Of a stretch of 64,000 bases of DNA, positions 50,572 to 57,994 are shown in pieces. The notes beneath the pieces are model-generated. The model was not told the origin of the DNA, searched no databases, and worked only from the letters and a program-made list of their open reading frames with translations. The position numbers were made by a program, and so were the translations under genes. Position 1 is the first letter of the stretch. The number at the start of each line of letters is the position of its first letter. The stretch comes from Sphingopyxis sp. GTDB lineage: Bacteria > Pseudomonadota > Alphaproteobacteria > Sphingomonadales > Sphingomonadaceae. The stretch is from assembly GCF_016463645.1 (NCBI RefSeq), contig NZ_JAEMQX010000007.1, forward strand, positions 19,553 through 83,552, given 5' to 3'.

Positions 50572-53181
50572 TCAGAACTTGACTGTCGCTTCGACGCCAT
50601 AAGTGCGCGGCATGCCGCGGTTCAGATAATCGTAGCCGAACACGTTGAGGTTGAGGCCGTAGGTGTAGTAATATTTGTCGAACAGATTCTTCGCCCACAA
50701 GCTAACCGACATATTGTCGTGCGCATAGGTTAATCGCGCATTGGCGAGCCAGTAGCCCGGATTTGCGCATGTAATCGCCTTACCCGCGAGCGTTATGTTC
50801 GATCCCGCTGGGGGTGTATCGCACGGTGTCTGCCCATAATTCTTGAACGGATCAAAATAGTACTTGCCCATGTAGGACGCATCACCGCGCAAGGTCAGCT
50901 TGTTGGTGCCGTCATCGATCATATCCCAGTCGAATCCGGCCTGGAACGTAACCTCCGGCGCGTTCGGGAAGGGATTGCCGTTGACGTTCAATGTCGGGCT
51001 GGCCGGGTTTGCCGGATCGATCACATTGCCTTTGTACTTGCTGTTGAGATAGCCCAGCGAAGCATCGAAACGCAACGTATCGGCCACCTGCCAGGCGAGT
51101 TCGGCCTCGCCACCGAACAGGCGACCATTGGCGCTGCGCGTGAAGGTTGTAGCGCCGACCACCTGCGTTACTTGGTGATTCGAATACTCGTAGTAGAAGC
51201 CCGCGAGGTTAAGTTGGACGCGGCGATCGAACAGCCGGGTTTTGAGCCCCGCCTCATATGCATTCACCTTTTCAGGCTGGATATAATAGACTTGATTGAC
51301 GCCCTGATAGGCAAGCCCGTTGAAGCTGCCGCTGCGGTAACCGCGACTGTACTGGAGATAGCCCATGATATCATCGGCGAACTCATAGCTGACATTGATA
51401 CGGCCGGTTAGCCTGTTTGCCTTTTCGCGCTGCTCAAGCGGCGCGAGATTGGGGTTGTATGGATTGCTGTAGGGGATCAGGTTGACAACCGGCGTCGTAC
51501 CGTCGAGCGCATAGAGGAAAGTGCTGCCGTTAAGGTAATTGACCTTATCCTGGGTGTAGCGTGCACCCACCGCCACGGTCAGCCGCTCGGTCGCTTTCCA
51601 GGTTACGTCGCCGTAGATCGCCTTCGAGGGGCGCGACACGTCAAAACGCTGTTCGCCGAGGATCGGGGTGAACGGAGGCGCGCCTGCCCCGGCGCAGCCC
51701 GCCGAAAAGCTACCCCCCATGCCGCCATTGCCCGTATTATTGATCGCGATGTCGGTCTGGAGTGCAATCAGCGAGCGTGCATCAAGGAAGCCGTTGGGAT
51801 TGATCTCGATCGCGTCGCAGAATCCGGCATCGCCAGGCCCCAACGCCGGATTGGCGGCAAAGGCTGGGATATAGCGGATCGCGTCGGGCGTTCCGATTGC
51901 GGCGTTATTGTAGCTGCCCGGAAGACCGGCGCCAAGCAGCAGCGGCCTCAGCGCCCCGAAAAAGTCCGGGTAGTTGACCGTCTTGACCTTGTCCCTGCCA
52001 TAATAAAGGCCGGCAATGATATCGAGGCGGTCGTTCGAATAGCTGAAACGCAGGTCCTGGTTGAAATTCTTGCTCGTCGACGTGTAGCCGATCGAGCAGA
52101 GATCGGCTGGGCCGCCATCGCAATCATCAGGATTGTTGATATAGTCGCCGGTGTCGTAGCCGGTAATCGAGGTGACGGAGAATTGGTCGCTGACATCCCA
52201 TTTGATGTTGAGGGCTATCCCTTTCGACTTGCTGATGTTCTTACCTACCCGATCAACTGCGACCTCATTGTCACGCAGCAACCGCCCGCCTAGGAAAGGT
52301 TGCGGATCGTAACGCGAATAGCCGAGCGCATCCTGCCCGCCCGCGAGTTGACCACCTGCATAGGGCGCGGTGCCCCATGGATCGTCCTTCGCGGCATAGA
52401 GCTTCAAATTGATGTCGAGATCGGGATCGGGCCGGAAGCGGATCGAGATGCGACCGCCGATCGTATCGGTGGTCCCTAGGTCGCGCTCATTCCCAGGCAG
52501 TACATTGCGCTGCCAACCATCCCCTTTTGCAAAAGTACCGGCGACGCGGACGCCCAAGATGTCGGGAACCAGCGTCGCTTCAGCGGCGCCCTGCACCGTG
52601 AAAGTGTCGTAATTGGCATAGCCGGCGGTCAGATAGCCATTGGCCTCTCCCAGATCCGGCTTGCGCGTGAAGAAGCTGATCGCGCCACCCGTGGTGTTGC
52701 GACCGTAGAGTGTTCCTTGCGGTCCGCGCAGTACCTCGACCCGGTCGATGTCATAGAGTTGCAGGCCATGGCTCGCCCGGAAGCTCTGATAGACTTCATC
52801 GACATAGACGCCAACCGGCGACGCAGTGGAGGCGGAAAATTCGTTCGCCACTGAAATCCCGCGCAGCGAGAAATTCGGTTGGGTGCGACCATAGGGAGTG
52901 GTGACTTGCAGGCTGGGGATCGCGCCCATCAAGTCTGAGGTCTCCGTGATGCCGCGCGTGCGCAGCGTCTCGCCGCCTATGGCGGAAACGGCGGCTGGAA
53001 CATCCTGCAAATTCTGTTCGCGCTTCTGCGCCGTGACGACGATTGTCTCAAGGCCACCTTCCTGCGCCTCGGGCTTTTCGCCCTGCGATGCAGCGTCCTG
53101 GGCATGTGCCGGCACTGCAAGCGCACACGCGATCGATAGCGCGGTGGCACAAAGCAAATTTGTCCTAAAGGCTGTGACCAT
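50572..53181 (-). CDS. TonB-dependent outer-membrane receptor of the catabolic cargo
   Basis: An 869-aa receptor from the ATG at 53181 with GGGAGG six bases upstream; the track leader runs through the operator. Signal peptide (ALSIACALAVPAHAQ), plug domain (LETIVVTAQKREQNLQDVPAAVSAIGGETLRTRG, PNFSLRGISVANEF, DRVEVLRGPQGTLYGRNTTGGAISFFTRKP) and a 22-strand-type barrel ending in the terminal aromatic (YGVEATVKF). Frame intact throughout. It probably imports the substrate oxidised by the downstream enzymes. A 42-bp regulon motif lies 58 bases upstream. Confidence 0.93.
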   Translation of the reverse strand: MVTAFRTNLLCATALSIACALAVPAHAQDAASQGEKPEAQEGGLETIVVTAQKREQNLQDVPAAVSAIGGETLRTRGITETSDLMGAIPSLQVTTPYGRTQPNFSLRGISVANEFSASTASPVGVYVDEVYQSFRASHGLQLYDIDRVEVLRGPQGTLYGRNTTGGAISFFTRKPDLGEANGYLTAGYANYDTFTVQGAAEATLVPDILGVRVAGTFAKGDGWQRNVLPGNERDLGTTDTIGGRISIRFRPDPDLDINLKLYAAKDDPWGTAPYAGGQLAGGQDALGYSRYDPQPFLGGRLLRDNEVAVDRVGKNISKSKGIALNIKWDVSDQFSVTSITGYDTGDYINNPDDCDGGPADLCSIGYTSTSKNFNQDLRFSYSNDRLDIIAGLYYGRDKVKTVNYPDFFGALRPLLLGAGLPGSYNNAAIGTPDAIRYIPAFAANPALGPGDAGFCDAIEINPNGFLDARSLIALQTDIAINNTGNGGMGGSFSAGCAGAGAPPFTPILGEQRFDVSRPSKAIYGDVTWKATERLTVAVGARYTQDKVNYLNGSTFLYALDGTTPVVNLIPYSNPYNPNLAPLEQREKANRLTGRINVSYEFADDIMGYLQYSRGYRSGSFNGLAYQGVNQVYYIQPEKVNAYEAGLKTRLFDRRVQLNLAGFYYEYSNHQVTQVVGATTFTRSANGRLFGGEAELAWQVADTLRFDASLGYLNSKYKGNVIDPANPASPTLNVNGNPFPNAPEVTFQAGFDWDMIDDGTNKLTLRGDASYMGKYYFDPFKNYGQTPCDTPPAGSNITLAGKAITCANPGYWLANARLTYAHDNMSVSLWAKNLFDKYYYTYGLNLNVFGYDYLNRGMPRTYGVEATVKF

Positions 53182-53239
53182 GACTGTCCTCCCCACGGCA
53201 TTTTTTGAGTTGGCGCCATTTGCCGCGCCTTGGGGCTCA

Positions 53240-53281
53240 TCGTCCAATTCAATTTGTTGGCGAACTATTCCTCCCACTCAT
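53240..53281 (-). promoter_or_regulatory. 42-bp regulon motif, copy 4 (before second TonB receptor)
   Basis: Gapless match to the other copies, 58 bases before the receptor start. It contains GAATA-N14-TGAATT then GGACGA, nearly identical in its conserved half to copies 2 and 3. Confidence 0.75.
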
Positions 53282-53619
53282 TGATTAAGGACTGATGAGC
53301 CTGCACCGCTGACGCTTCGTGGCGACGCAAATAACCCCATATATTTCATTGAATTAGTCACGCTGAGCGCGTCCATCGGGACGGATGCGCGCGTTCTGCT
53401 CGCCCCAATCGAGCCCTTCCAGACGATGTATCGGCGTAATTGGCGGTCCCGGCGGTTTCCCTTGTCGAGTTGCAAGGGGAATCAGCTATGATGAGATGTA
53501 GTGAGATACGGTTTCTTGGAGTTCATTCTACTATTCGCGGATGCATCTAAGTAGCTGATATTTCTAACAACTATGGCAGAAAACCGCGCCTCTAAATCGG
53601 CGGTTCTGACTTTTGAGGC
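53282..53619. other. Intergenic region between receptor promoter and integrase
   Basis: About 340 bases, AT-richer than the backbone, without a supportable gene. It marks the right limit of the cargo. No IS remnant could be recognised. Confidence 0.4.
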
Positions 53620-54945
53620 TCATCGCGAAGCCGCCCGAAGGGGGCGTTGCCAATACGGCTGTCTCTGGTCGCTTGGTGGCAGGTGCTGGATGGGAGCGGA
53701 ACAGCGCATGAATTGTGAGAACTCGATAGGATTCTTCTCGACATTCGACACTGCGGTTGCCGCGTCGATCACGTCGGCCCAGTCTTGGAGCATCCGCCTT
53801 CGCGGTGTGAGATAGAGCGCACTGTTGTAAGCGCCGCGCACCTCATCCTCGTCCTCGTGAGCGAGCGCCATCTCGATCCAATCCGGCTTGTAGCGTTCGG
53901 CTTCGTTCGCCCAGGTCGAGCCGAGCCCCCTAAACCCATGTACCGTCTGCCGATGGAGATACCCCATCCGATAACAGGCATAGATCATGGTGTTCTCGGA
54001 AATAGACTTTCCAGGCTTGGCTCCGGGAAAGAGGAACGCATCGTTCGTCGCCTGCAAGCGGCGCTGAACGATCATTGCGGCCTGGCGGGACAGCGGAACA
54101 AGATGCTCACGTTCCATCTTCATGCGCTCCGGCGACAGACGCCATAGCGGGTTCGGTCCATAGAGATCCTCGAACTCGTCCCTGGCCGCGAAGCGGGTTT
54201 CGCTGGTTCGGACCCATGTGAGCAAGGTGAACAGCAGCGCGTCACGGGTGATCTCGCGGCGGCGCGGCGTGTCCTCGCCGTCATAGGCGAAGATCGCTCG
54301 CACCAGCTTCGGAAACTCCGCGAGCGGCACGCGCGCCATGTGCCTGACGGGCGGCTTGGGCTTGAGCGCATCGTTGAGGCCGAGCGTCGGATCGATGGTC
54401 GCCCAGCCGCTCGCGATCGCGAAGCGATAGATCTGGCTGACGTTCTGCTTGAGGCGACGGGCGATATCGAGGGCGCCGCGCGCTTCGACCGCGCGGATCA
54501 TCTCGAGAATCTCGGGCGGGTCGATTTCCGTGATCGGACGCTTCCCGATGACCGGAAAGACGTCGCGCTCCATCCGGTTGATGACGCGCAGGGCATGGGC
54601 CGAGTCCAGCCCTTCAATACGATTGGCGTGCCAGGCCCGCGCAATCTCTTCGAACAGCTTGAGCGCGGCCCTCTGCTTCTTCGCCCGCTTCCTGGCCTCG
54701 GCGGGGTCCTCACCCTGATCGAGCAGCCGCTTGGCTTCGGTCCGCTTCTCGCGGGCGATCGCCAGCGTGACGGTCGGATATTTGCCGAAGCTCAGCAGTT
54801 TTTCCTTGCCGTCGAAGCGGTATTTCAGGCGCCAGAGCTTCGATCCGTTCGGCTGGACGAGCAGGTGCAGGCCTTCTCCATCGGACAGCTTGTAGGGGCG
54901 CTGCCGCTTGGTGGCGTATTTGACCTCAAGTTCTTTCAAAGCCAT
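53620..54945 (-). CDS. P4-type tyrosine integrase of the element
   Basis: A 441-aa recombinase from the ATG at 54945 (MALKELEVKYATKRQRPYKLSDGEGLHLLVQPNGSKLWRLKYRFDGKEK). The 61-residue track leader would be read through the arm-site region. It has an N-terminal DUF4102 domain, SAM-like core (~100-190), and catalytic residues Arg in LLTWVRTSETRFA, His-x-x-Arg in VHGFRGLGSTWANE, His in MALAHEDEDEVRGAYNSALY with the nucleophile Tyr there, ending in the usual RRRMLQDWADVID. It starts 190 bases from the tRNA and would catalyse attL x attR excision and integration at tRNA-Met. Confidence 0.96.
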   Translation of the reverse strand: MALKELEVKYATKRQRPYKLSDGEGLHLLVQPNGSKLWRLKYRFDGKEKLLSFGKYPTVTLAIAREKRTEAKRLLDQGEDPAEARKRAKKQRAALKLFEEIARAWHANRIEGLDSAHALRVINRMERDVFPVIGKRPITEIDPPEILEMIRAVEARGALDIARRLKQNVSQIYRFAIASGWATIDPTLGLNDALKPKPPVRHMARVPLAEFPKLVRAIFAYDGEDTPRRREITRDALLFTLLTWVRTSETRFAARDEFEDLYGPNPLWRLSPERMKMEREHLVPLSRQAAMIVQRRLQATNDAFLFPGAKPGKSISENTMIYACYRMGYLHRQTVHGFRGLGSTWANEAERYKPDWIEMALAHEDEDEVRGAYNSALYLTPRRRMLQDWADVIDAATAVSNVEKNPIEFSQFMRCSAPIQHLPPSDQRQPYWQRPLRAASR

Positions 54946-54946
54946 C

Positions 54947-55000
54947 TGGGGGTATCGCCTGTTTTGGGGACAGCCGAAAAATACCCCCAAAATACCCCCA
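54947..55000. repeat. TACCCCCA repeats beside integrase start, probable arm-type sites
   Basis: TACCCCCA occurs at 54982-54989 and 54993-55000 (11-bp spacing) and inverted at 54947-54954. A related pair, CACCCCCA (4759-4766) and TACCCC (4771-4776), lies 75-105 bases inside the other end. This fits integrase arm-binding sites at both ends of the element. Confidence 0.6.
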
Positions 55001-55134
55001 ATCCAAATCGCCGTGGGTGGCCGCAGCCGGTCGCACCGGGACGCCGGCGTACGCAACGGGACGCGAAAAATATTTGATTTTCCTCGAAAAATGTCTGCCA
55101 GTGGCCTCAGTGGGTCACTGGTGGACAATCCGGG

Positions 55135-55152
55135 TTGGTAGCGGAGGAGGGA
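55135..55152 (-). repeat. attR: element junction within tRNA-Met 3' end
   Basis: 18 bases identical to 4669-4686, covering the CCA end, acceptor-stem 3' strand and part of the T arm of tRNA-Met, so integration keeps the tRNA intact on this side. Confidence 0.9.
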
Positions 55153-55212
55153 CTCGAACCCCCGACACGCGGATTATGATTCCGCTGCTCTAACCTGCTG
55201 AGCTACTCCGCC
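55136..55212 (-). tRNA. tRNA-Met (CAT anticodon, elongator type)
   Basis: The reverse complement folds as a 77-nt cloverleaf with encoded CCA: acceptor GGCGGAG/CTCCGCT, D arm GCTCAGCAGGTTAGAGC, anticodon stem GCGGA with loop ATCATAA (anticodon CAT) and TCCGC, and T arm CGGGGGTTCGAGTCCCTC. The paired acceptor end with G1-U72 and lack of initiator-type C1-A72 mismatch favour elongator methionine; a lysidine-modified Ile-CAT tRNA is the less likely alternative. It is the integration target of the element. Confidence 0.95.
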
Positions 55213-55273
55213 CCGAAAGGCCGCCACGTCGGGCGAGCAGCGCCTATAGGCAGGCCTTCGCGCCGGGTCAACA

Positions 55274-55879
55274 TCATGCGCGCACGCCGCGAAAATTGCG
55301 TGCGAAAGCGGGCTGCCACGACCCGCCGAGATAATGATGCGCCGCCAGCCCGTCTATTTTCAACGCGCGTGCCTGAAAGTCCGCGGCGAGTTCGGCCAGC
55401 AACGCCTTCGCCTCGCGCGGCGCGACCTTGTTCTGGACGGTGATGTGCAGCCGCGGCGTCCCCCGGTCCTGCGCGCTCAGCATGCCCGCGAAATGATCGG
55501 CGATGCGGGCGCGGATGGCGAGCAGATCGGCGCTCTCGACCCGGAAGGCGGTCCCCTGCCCCAGCGAAAAGGCCTCGCGCAAATGCGCGGCGGGCGGCGG
55601 CGTGTCGGCGGCGATGCGGCGGACCAGCCGCTCAAGCTCGTCGAGGGACGACGGCGGCAGCTGGTGGAACAGCGTGATATGCGCTTTCAGATGGTTGCGA
55701 TCGGGCGGGAAATGCGCGGCGCGCAGGGCGTCGAAATAGCGCTGGTCCGCCGCACCCATCGTCGCGGTCACGATGATGGGCACGGCGCCAGCGGTCCGGT
55801 AGGGAGGGGGGAAGCCCGGGCCGGCTGATGCGAGAAGGGATGGACGGGGCAATTTCGGGGGAGGTTTGCCGTCGTCCAC
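55274..55879 (-). CDS. 2'-5' RNA ligase / 2H phosphoesterase family protein
   Basis: A 201-aa protein from the GTG at 55879 (AAGGG six bases upstream); the track ATG and a later GTG are alternatives. Two HxTx motifs mark the 2H fold: LKAHITLFHQLPPSS and PRLHITVQNKVAPREA. The region VPIIVTATMGAADQRYFDALRAAHFPPDRNHL is typical of the LigT-like group. It is the first chromosomal gene beyond the tRNA. Such enzymes act on RNA 2'-5' bonds or cyclic phosphates; the physiological substrate is unknown. Confidence 0.85.
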   Translation of the reverse strand: MDDGKPPPKLPRPSLLASAGPGFPPPYRTAGAVPIIVTATMGAADQRYFDALRAAHFPPDRNHLKAHITLFHQLPPSSLDELERLVRRIAADTPPPAAHLREAFSLGQGTAFRVESADLLAIRARIADHFAGMLSAQDRGTPRLHITVQNKVAPREAKALLAELAADFQARALKIDGLAAHHYLGGSWQPAFARNFRGVRA

Positions 55880-55988
55880 GGGACACCCTTTCTCGATAGC
55901 CCCTCTTTGCCGGGAATCGGCCGGGCGATCCAATCGATTAATCGGCTCAGAATGATCGGTCTGACCGATCAGTCACAAAACCCTGTAA

Positions 55989-56741
55989 TTACAACCGGCT
56001 CCAGAAGTCGCGGAGCGCCGCCGCCACCTCGGCGGGCCGCTCGGCGATCGCCCAATGCCCCGCGCCGCCAATCACCACCAGTGGCGTGTCCGTGTTCGCG
56101 GCATAACGCTGCGCGACCGCCAGTTCGACATAAGGGTCGCCTTCGCCCCATATCAGCGTCCCGTTTGCGGGCAGCCGTCCGATGTCGCGCGCCCAGTCAT
56201 GCGCGAAGCTCAAACCCCTGGCGGAGCGATAGAGGGTCAGGATCGCGCGGCGCTTGTCCTTGTTCCGCCACTGTTCGGCCTCTTCGCGAGCGATGTCGGC
56301 GGGCATGCCCTGCGTCGCGAGCCCGTCGGCGAGCCTGTCGGCCTTGCTCAGCGCCATGAAGATTTCGCCGAGCAAGGGCGTGTTCCAGATTCGCGCGATC
56401 CGGTGTCCGCGATATTCGGGCTCGATCACCGCGTTCGAGATCGCCCAGCTGCGGATCAGATCGGGGCGCAGCATCGCGACGCGCTGCGCGATCAGCGCCC
56501 CCCAGTCGTGGCCGACGATGTCGATCGGGCCGTGCACCGCGAACAAGGTCTCGGCCTCGGCCACCGCCCAGTCGGCATAGGCTTCCTTGGTCGCGGCGAA
56601 GCCGGCGGGGAGCGGTCCGGTGAAACCGGGCAGTGCCGGGACCGCAACCGGCGTATCGCCCAGGCCGAGTGCGGCCAGCAGCGGACGCCAGATGGCGGGA
56701 CTGTCGGGGACGCCGTGGATAAAAAGCTTGGCCGTCATCAT
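55989..56741 (-). CDS. Alpha/beta hydrolase, epoxide-hydrolase/dehalogenase-like
   Basis: A 250-aa alpha/beta hydrolase. Oxyanion region LFIHGVPDSPAIWRPLL, nucleophile elbow DIVGHDWGALIAQRVA with Asp as nucleophile, and catalytic His in VVIGGAGHWAIAERP. An Asp nucleophile points to epoxide hydrolase or haloalkane-dehalogenase-type chemistry rather than an esterase. It lies downstream of mltG on the same strand (40-base gap), but no functional link is evident. Confidence 0.85.
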   Translation of the reverse strand: MMTAKLFIHGVPDSPAIWRPLLAALGLGDTPVAVPALPGFTGPLPAGFAATKEAYADWAVAEAETLFAVHGPIDIVGHDWGALIAQRVAMLRPDLIRSWAISNAVIEPEYRGHRIARIWNTPLLGEIFMALSKADRLADGLATQGMPADIAREEAEQWRNKDKRRAILTLYRSARGLSFAHDWARDIGRLPANGTLIWGEGDPYVELAVAQRYAANTDTPLVVIGGAGHWAIAERPAEVAAALRDFWSRL

Positions 56742-56781
56742 TTCGTGCCCCCTCTGTCATTCCGGCGGTCGGCGAGGATCG

Positions 56782-57723
56782 TTATTCCATCTCCCCACGG
56801 TCGCGCCGAAGCTGGTACCATTTCTGCACATTGGCGTTGTGATCGGCGAGGGTGCGCGCGAAGACATGACCGCCATCGCCCCTGGCGACGAAGAAGAGAT
56901 AGTCGTTCGCTTCGGGATTGAGCACGGCGGCGATAGACGCCTTGCCAGGGTTCGCGATCGGCCCCTGCGGCAGCCCCGCCATCGCATAGGTGTTGTAGCC
57001 GTTCACGGCCTGGATTTCGGAGCGCAGAATGCGCCGACCGAGCGGCTTGCCCCTGGTGATCGGGTAGATGATCGTCGGGTCGGCCTGGAGCCGCATGCCG
57101 ACGGCGAGACGGTTGGTATAGACGCCCGCGACGGTGCGGCGCTCGTCTGCGACGCCGGTTTCCTTCTCGACGATCGACGCCAGCGTCATCGCCTGATTGC
57201 GGTCCCTGACCGCGGTACGCGGGGTGCGCTTTGCCCACAGTTCGTCGAACGCCTTGTCCATCGCCGCCTGCATCCGCTTCACGACGGCGGCGCGGCTTTC
57301 GCCCGTCGTGAAGGCATAGCTGTCGGGCAATATGCTGCCCTCGGCCGGGACCGGAATCTCGCCCTTCAGCCGCTTTTCGGCCATCAGCCGTTCCCACACC
57401 ATGATCGAGGGCATGCCTTCCGGGATCATGACCATCCGCTGGATCGTCTTGCCCGACTGGAAGAGGGTGAGGATGTCGCCGGCATCCATCCCCTTTTCGA
57501 TCCTGTATTCGCCGGGTTTGATCGGATCGTCCGAACCGAAGAAGCGCGCCTCGTTGCGGAAGCTCGACGCCGACACGAGCCCGGCCTCTTCGAGAATCTG
57601 TCCCGCCTTCGCGATGCTCGCACCCTGCGGGATCACAACCTCGGCATCCTTCGGCGCGCCGCCCGAGCAGCCGGCGAGAAGCAAGGCCAGGATCGCGATC
57701 GTCAGCCAGCGGAACGGATGCAC
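56782..57723 (-). CDS. mltG: MltG endolytic peptidoglycan transglycosylase
   Basis: A 313-aa protein from the GTG at 57723 (GGGAG six bases upstream); the track start one codon earlier is a TTG. The lipoprotein-like signal (LTIAILALLLAGCSGG) is followed by a LysM-like segment (VVIPQGASIAKAGQILEEAGLVS) and the YceG domain with LPDSYAFTTGESRAAVV, catalytic Glu in LASIVEKETGVADERRTVAGVYTNRL and YNTYAMAGLPQGPIANPGKASIAAVLNP. MltG cuts nascent glycan strands at the inner membrane. The order acpP-fabF-mltG is widely conserved. Confidence 0.95.
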   Translation of the reverse strand: MHPFRWLTIAILALLLAGCSGGAPKDAEVVIPQGASIAKAGQILEEAGLVSASSFRNEARFFGSDDPIKPGEYRIEKGMDAGDILTLFQSGKTIQRMVMIPEGMPSIMVWERLMAEKRLKGEIPVPAEGSILPDSYAFTTGESRAAVVKRMQAAMDKAFDELWAKRTPRTAVRDRNQAMTLASIVEKETGVADERRTVAGVYTNRLAVGMRLQADPTIIYPITRGKPLGRRILRSEIQAVNGYNTYAMAGLPQGPIANPGKASIAAVLNPEANDYLFFVARGDGGHVFARTLADHNANVQKWYQLRRDRGEME

Positions 57724-57750
57724 CAATCTCTCCCGTCAGTCGAATTCTCT

Positions 57751-57811
57751 GCCTAAAGCCACAAAAGACCCGCATGCGCAGCGCCTTTTTGTGTCCTTTG
57801 TGGCTTTAGGC
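57751..57811. repeat. Long intergenic hairpin between fabF and mltG
   Basis: Inverted arms GCCTAAAGCCACAAA (57751-57765) and TTTGTGGCTTTAGGC (57797-57811) are perfect over 15 bp and extend to about 19 with one mismatch. It lies upstream of mltG and downstream of fabF; it could be a processing hairpin, a partial terminator or a small palindromic repeat element. Confidence 0.7.
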
Positions 57812-57994
57812 GAAGCTTCGCCGAACCCCCTGCTGCTAGAGCATGGCGGCGCAATGTAGGAAAGAGGTTTCCACATCGCCATCGCGCGGCCCCGGCGATC
57901 GCAGGGGGAAGCCATTTCCAGTCATCATCCTGCCGCCACCCGGATGGCCGGAGATTGCTTCGACGCCACGCTCCCCGCAATGACGGGGCGCGTA

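Larger units (their letters stand above)
4669..55152. mobile_element. Integrative and conjugative element in tRNA-Met
   Basis: The limits are an 18-bp direct repeat (TTGGTAGCGGAGGAGGGA) at 4669-4686 and 55135-55152. The right copy is the 3' end of an intact tRNA-Met gene. Between the repeats lie an integrase reading away from the tRNA, an AlpA-like excisionase candidate at the other end, a full Trb type IV secretion operon, coupling protein, relaxase, oriT candidate, ParB, ArdC, TraF and a lytic transglycosylase. These are the parts expected of a self-transmissible element. The cargo is a protease/nucleotide cluster, a quorum-sensing module and a catabolic cluster. Size is about 50.5 kb. No RepA-like initiator or plasmid origin was seen, so I favour an ICE over an integrated plasmid. 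Confidence 0.9.

Noticed and set aside
53573-53815. 80-codon plus-strand ORF overlapping the integrase end
   Set aside because: Mostly antisense to the integrase gene and without a ribosome site or recognisable features.
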